The position numbers and the translations under genes were made by a program. Below are positions 14,767-17,935 of a stretch of DNA of 17,935 bases, in pieces (position 1 is the first letter of the stretch; every line of letters starts with the position of its first letter). Source of the DNA: Fimenecus sp051881395 (GTDB lineage Bacteria; Bacillota; Clostridia; Oscillospirales; Acutalibacteraceae); NCBI GenBank assembly GCA_051881395.1, contig JBJEPU010000034.1, forward strand, positions 1-17,935. The letters run 5' to 3'. The notes under the pieces are model-generated. The model had not been told where the DNA came from. It ran no database searches and worked only from the letters and a program-made list of their open reading frames with translations.

Positions 14767-14920
14767 TCGGGCGGGCGCATAAGCCCCGCTCCTACAACGG
14801 GTCGTCGAGACGCCGACCCCTACGCTCATATTACATTTTTTGCGTAGGGAACGGTCTTGACCGTTCCGCAAAATTACATCAAAATCCGCGGGCGGCCGGG
14901 TCGACCGCCCCTACAATTAG
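14767..14920. repeat. Mosaic of GC-rich palindromes with CCTAC borders
   Basis: Four palindromes follow each other. One GC-rich pair ends in GCTCCTACAA (near 14790). GGGTCG/CGACCC ends in CCCTACG (near 14825). The TGCGTAGGGAA palindrome copy B lies at 14841-14873. GGGCGG/CCGCCC ends in CCTACAA (14890-14917). The shared CCTAC or GTAGG borders suggest members of one family. The remaining 14921-15102 has no gene I can support. Confidence 0.55.
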
Positions 14921-15102
14921 ATATACAAATCCAAATTTAACACAGCTATACAAAAAAGACTGCAATCAAAAACATTTGCCGTTTTTTGATTGCACAAATT
15001 GCACGAGGCATCCCTATGTTCTTTGTACTTTGTATTTCCGCACAAAGCCGCAAATGCTTTTTAATTTGTAATGCGTCCGGCAATCTTTTTCCAAATTTTC
15101 CC

Positions 15103-15131
15103 TTGACGAATTTGTTTTTGCATACTATAAT
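15103..15131 (+). promoter_or_regulatory. Promoter of the PerR–rubrerythrin operon
   Basis: TTGACG (15103-15108), 17 bases, TATAAT (15126-15131). Start near 15138, about 30 bases before the regulator ATG. Confidence 0.75.
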
Positions 15132-15139
15132 AATTAGTA
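15125..15139. promoter_or_regulatory. PerR-box-like operator over the -10
   Basis: The 15 bases match the Bacillus subtilis PerR box TTATAATNATTATAA at 12 of 14 defined positions and cover the -10 element. This predicts that the regulator represses its own operon and releases it under peroxide or metal change. The match is partly helped by the AT-rich -10 itself. Confidence 0.55.
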
Positions 15140-15169
15140 ATAAGTCCTAATATGATAACGGAGATTCAA

Positions 15170-15556
15170 ATGAAAAAGCAACGAAATTCCAAACAGCGTC
15201 AAATGATTTTGGACGCTGTCACGGCAAGGTGCGACCACCCGACCGCTGACCAAATTTATTTGGATGTACGCGCAAAGGACGAAAAAATCAGTCGGGGGAC
15301 GGTATACCGCAACCTCGGCATTCTGTCGGAAAACGGCGAGATTACAAATGTCAAAGTGCCTGCGGCGGACCGCTATGATTTGCGCCTTGACAGGCATTAC
15401 CACCTTTTTTGCACGAGTTGCGGGAAGGTGTTTGACGCGCCGCTTTGTTACCAAGCCGAATATGATGCAAAAGTCGAACAGGAAACGGGTTTTCAAATTC
15501 AACGCCACCGTTTGATATTTGAAGGTCTGTGCTCCGAATGTCAAAAGAAAAATTAA
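15170..15556 (+). CDS. perR: PerR-type Fur-family metal-dependent peroxide regulator
   Basis: A 128-residue Fur-family repressor: an N-terminal winged helix (DNA contact around SRGTVYRNLGIL, 41-52), then a dimerisation domain. The structural zinc site is C81-x2-C84 and C121-x2-C124. All five regulatory-metal residues of B. subtilis PerR have counterparts at equal spacing: His23 (HPTADQIY), Asp70 (RYD), His76 and His78 (HYH), and Asp89 (GKVFD). This supports PerR over Fur or Zur. In PerR, iron-dependent oxidation of two of the histidines releases DNA. The start at 15170 is chosen for CGGAG six bases upstream; an in-frame ATG at 15152 lacks a site. It is followed after 20 bases by the rubredoxin–glutamate-synthase–rubrerythrin gene, the expected target. 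A PerR-box-like site covers its own promoter. Confidence 0.88.
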   Translation: MKKQRNSKQRQMILDAVTARCDHPTADQIYLDVRAKDEKISRGTVYRNLGILSENGEITNVKVPAADRYDLRLDRHYHLFCTSCGKVFDAPLCYQAEYDAKVEQETGFQIQRHRLIFEGLCSECQKKN

Positions 15557-15576
15557 AAATAAAAGAGGGGTGTTTT

Positions 15577-17682
15577 ATGGCTATCTACAAATGCAAAATT
15601 TGCGGGGCTGTCTATGATGAGGAAAAGGAAGGCAAACCGATTTCCGAGCTTACCGGCTGTCCGGTTTGCAAACAGCCGATTTCCAATTTGTTGCCGATTT
15701 CCGATGAAGTGCAAACGCCCGCGCCGCCATCGTACGGCGGCGACTTGGCGTATGACAGCGTCACCGCACGGCACGACCCGTCTGCGCGTTATATGGAAGA
15801 AATCCACGAAATGGCGGTGACGGGGAAACCCATCGGCGGGGCAATGAGCACCAAAATGCCGATGCCGAATTGGGACGATATTTTGTTGCTCGGCGCGCAA
15901 CTCAATCCGCCGCCGCTCGACGACGGCGAAGCGGTGGATACCGTAACCGTTATCGGCAAGCACGCCAAAAAACCGATGGTTTTGCAAAGCCCTGTTTACA
16001 TTTCACATATGTCCTTCGGCGCACTGTCGAGAGAAGTTAAAATCGCGCTTGCCAAGGGCTCGGCAATGGCAAAAACTGCGATGTGCAGCGGCGAGGGCGG
16101 CATTTTACCGGAGGAAAAGCAAGCCGCTTACAAATACATATTTGAGTATATCCCCAATCAGTACAGCGTGACCGATGAAAATTTGCGCACATCCGATGCG
16201 ATTGAAATTAAAATCGGGCAGGGTACAAAGCCCGGTATGGGCGGGCATCTGCCGGGCGAAAAGGTCACGGCGGAAATCGCCGCTATCCGTGGGAAAAAGC
16301 AGGGGGAGGACATTCAAAGCCCGAGCAAATTCCCTGACCTTCACACCAAAGAGGATTTGCGCGATATGGTCGATATGTTGCGCCAACGCTCGGACGGCCG
16401 CCCCATCGGCATCAAAATTGCCGCGGGGAATATCGAACAGGATTTAGAATACTGCGTGTTCGCCCAGCCCGATTTCATTACGATTGACGGCCGAGGCGGC
16501 GCAACAGGTTCGAGTCCGCTGTTTTTGCGGGAGGCGACCACCGTGCCTACGGTGTATGCGCTCGCGCGCGCAAGAAAATATTTGGACGAAGTCCATTCCG
16601 ATATTTCTTTGGTCATTACCGGCGGTTTGCGGGTCTCGGCGGATTTTGCAAAAGCATTGGCAATGGGCGCGGACGCCGTTGCGATTGCCAGCGCCGGTTT
16701 GATGGCCGCCGCGTGTCAGCAATACCGTATTTGCGGGAGCGGCAACTGTCCGGTTGGTGTGGCAACACAAGACCCCGAGCTTCGTAAGCGGTTGCATATT
16801 GACGCCGCCGCACAGCGCGTGGCGAATTTCCTGAACGTTTCGCGCGCGGAACTGCAAACCTTTGCCCGCGTGACAGGTAATCGCTCCGTGCACGGGCTGT
16901 CGATGGAGAATTTGATAACCACGGACCGAGAAATTGCCGAATACACGGGTATTCGCCATGCAGGGCAGGCGCGTGTACCCACAAACACAAATAAAAATAC
17001 AAATGTTAAAAATACGGAGGAAAAAACAATGAAGTATCAATGCAAATTATGTGGTGAGATTTTTGAAGTGAAAGACGGTGAAACGCCGGTGTGCCCGCGT
17101 TGCGGCGCGAAAGGTGAAAATCTTGCACCGCTGGCTACGGAAAGCAAAAACAAATATGCGGGCACGCAAACCGAGAAAAATCTGCACGCCGCGTTTGACG
17201 GGGAGTCGGGCGCAAGAAATAAATATACCTATTTTGCCGCTGTGGCGCAAAAAGAGGGGTATGAGCAGATTGCCGCTTTGTTCTTAAAGACCGCCGAAAA
17301 TGAGCGTGAACACGCAAAAATGTGGTTCCGTGAGTTAGACGGTATCGGGGATACCGCCGCGAATTTGGCGGCGGCCGCCGACGGCGAGAACTATGAGTGG
17401 ACAGATATGTATGACGGCTTCGCCAAAACAGCGGAGGAGGAAGGCTTCCCGGAGCTTGCCGCAAAATTCCGTATGGTCGGTGCGATTGAAAAGCATCACG
17501 AGGAGCGTTACCGCGCCCTTTTGAAGAATGTGGAAACCGCCGCTGTTTTTGAAAAGAGCGAGGTCAAAATTTGGGAGTGCCGCAACTGCGGGCATATTGT
17601 GGTCGGTACAAAAGCACCGGAAATTTGCCCCGTGTGTGCTTATCCGCAAAGCTATTTTGAAGTCAGCGAAGTCAATTATTGA
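15577..17682 (+). CDS. Five-module fusion: rubredoxin – FMN/3Fe-4S glutamate-synthase-like – rubredoxin-like – rubrerythrin – rubredoxin
   Basis: A 701-residue cytoplasmic protein. Rubredoxin-like module: C6, C9, C28, C31. GltB2-like FMN domain, about 70-465, with C380-x5-C386-x4-C391 in CGSGNCPVGVATQDP, the spacing of the glutamate synthase 3Fe-4S cluster. A Thr/Asn/Lys-rich linker (469-484). A short knuckle: C489, C492, C506, C509. A four-helix diiron rubrerythrin domain with Glu543, Glu576, His579, Glu604, Glu607, Glu638 and His641. A C-terminal rubredoxin: C668, C671, C684, C687. Rubrerythrin reduces hydrogen peroxide in anaerobes using electrons passed through rubredoxin. The glutamate-synthase-like half has no glutaminase domain and may be a flavin electron donor; this is inferred. 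ATG at 15577 follows AGAGGGG. The two halves are usually separate proteins, and an internal Shine-Dalgarno with ATG at 17029 remains at the joint. Confidence 0.9.
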   Translation: MAIYKCKICGAVYDEEKEGKPISELTGCPVCKQPISNLLPISDEVQTPAPPSYGGDLAYDSVTARHDPSARYMEEIHEMAVTGKPIGGAMSTKMPMPNWDDILLLGAQLNPPPLDDGEAVDTVTVIGKHAKKPMVLQSPVYISHMSFGALSREVKIALAKGSAMAKTAMCSGEGGILPEEKQAAYKYIFEYIPNQYSVTDENLRTSDAIEIKIGQGTKPGMGGHLPGEKVTAEIAAIRGKKQGEDIQSPSKFPDLHTKEDLRDMVDMLRQRSDGRPIGIKIAAGNIEQDLEYCVFAQPDFITIDGRGGATGSSPLFLREATTVPTVYALARARKYLDEVHSDISLVITGGLRVSADFAKALAMGADAVAIASAGLMAAACQQYRICGSGNCPVGVATQDPELRKRLHIDAAAQRVANFLNVSRAELQTFARVTGNRSVHGLSMENLITTDREIAEYTGIRHAGQARVPTNTNKNTNVKNTEEKTMKYQCKLCGEIFEVKDGETPVCPRCGAKGENLAPLATESKNKYAGTQTEKNLHAAFDGESGARNKYTYFAAVAQKEGYEQIAALFLKTAENEREHAKMWFRELDGIGDTAANLAAAADGENYEWTDMYDGFAKTAEEEGFPELAAKFRMVGAIEKHHEERYRALLKNVETAAVFEKSEVKIWECRNCGHIVVGTKAPEICPVCAYPQSYFEVSEVNY
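17016..17031 (+). promoter_or_regulatory. Internal Shine-Dalgarno and ATG inside the fusion gene
   Basis: GGAGG (17016-17020), eight bases, then ATG (17029-17031), in frame with the long gene (Met485). Translation from here would give a 217-residue rubrerythrin with N- and C-terminal rubredoxin-type sites. This site is stronger than that of the long protein. The preceding codons (TNTNKNTNVKNTEEKT) read like a translated intergenic spacer. Confidence 0.75.
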
Positions 17683-17713
17683 TTTGTTGACAGTCACCGT
17701 TTAACGGTATGAT

Positions 17714-17765
17714 AAAAGACCTTCTTTCGGCATACGGTTTTGCCAAAAGAAGGTCTTTTTAATTT
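17714..17765 (+). terminator. Terminator of the PerR–rubrerythrin operon
   Basis: AAAAGACCTTCTTT pairs with AAAGAAGGTCTTTT (14 pairs), extended past one C-A mismatch by GGC/GCC, around a 10-base loop, followed by TTTAATTTTT. The stem begins about 30 bases after the stop codon. Confidence 0.88.
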
Positions 17766-17850
17766 TTAACGGAATGGGTTATTTCCCGCATATCGTGTTC
17801 GCATAGGGAACGCCGCCTAAGTTTTACATCGGGTGTTCTTTGAAAAGTAT

Positions 17851-17935
17851 TTTTAAATTACAAATTGGGGTTTGTCGGGACAATTTATACGGTAGGGCGG
17901 GGTGATTCCCCTGTTAGGGGAAATGTCTGCGAAGC
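17851..17935. repeat. Dispersed repeats at the right edge
   Basis: 17851-17875 is copy B of the AAATTGGGGTTTGT motif (see 14643). 17905-17929 is copy B of the hairpin that ends TAGGGGAAATGTCTG (see 13384), with TAGGGCGGGG just before it. The window ends in GCGAAGC, which suggests the palindrome continues beyond. No gene is seen in 17766-17935. Confidence 0.6.

Noticed and set aside
14767..14920. CRISPR array
   Set aside because: The repeats are palindromes of differing sequence and length without uniform spacers, and no cas gene is near.
14724..15071. A 115-codon plus-strand frame downstream of the tRNAs
   Set aside because: It is composed of several palindromic repeats read through in frame; no ribosome site and no family resemblance.
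15529..15576. Earlier start for the fusion protein, overlapping the regulator gene
   Set aside because: The ATG at 15577 follows AGAGGGG and leads directly into the rubredoxin motif; the earlier codons repeat the end of the perR region without a ribosome site.

Overview
The window looks like chromosomal DNA of an anaerobic, gut-type Bacillota (Clostridia, probably Oscillospiraceae-like). The support is indirect: Gram-positive style Shine-Dalgarno sites, one TTG start, many U-tailed terminators, a glycan-use cluster with GPH symporters in place of a SusC/D pair, a PerR/rubrerythrin redox locus, and many small intergenic palindromes with GCGAAGC loops. No 16S or other phylogenetic marker is present, so this placement is inference.

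Layout. 1-293: palindromic repeats and a bidirectional terminator. 294-2986: two minus-strand genes in separate transcription units. One is a condensation/alcohol-acyltransferase-like protein behind a leader of about 315 nt. The other is a winged-helix protein fused to a LicC-like nucleotidyltransferase. 3189-9268: a tight plus-strand operon of carboxylesterase, GH31, GPH symporter and membrane-anchored GH43; its first three genes overlap by one base at TAATG junctions. A strong terminator follows. 9405-13358: a second unit with another GPH symporter (TTG start) and a GH3 enzyme in permuted domain order. Together these six genes look like a compact Gram-positive glycan-utilisation locus. Oligosaccharides or glycosides would be trimmed at the membrane by GH43, imported by the two symporters, and de-esterified and cleaved in the cytoplasm by the esterase, GH31 and GH3. 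A hemicellulose such as xyloglucan would fit, but the substrate is not proven. No regulator gene is linked.

13359-15102: a gene-poor tRNA and repeat region. It holds tRNA-Pro(GGG) on the minus strand and, divergently, a consensus promoter followed by a broken tRNA-Pro copy, an intact tRNA-Pro(TGG) and tRNA-Val(CAC). A dense mosaic of small palindromic repeats surrounds these genes.

15103-17765: a PerR-type regulator with a PerR-box-like site over its own promoter, then a 701-residue protein joining rubredoxin, an FMN/3Fe-4S glutamate-synthase-like domain, a second rubredoxin-like knuckle, a rubrerythrin diiron domain and a C-terminal rubredoxin. A well-placed Shine-Dalgarno and ATG remain inside the fusion. 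The locus may therefore make both the long protein and a free 217-residue rubrerythrin. This is the most unusual object in the window.
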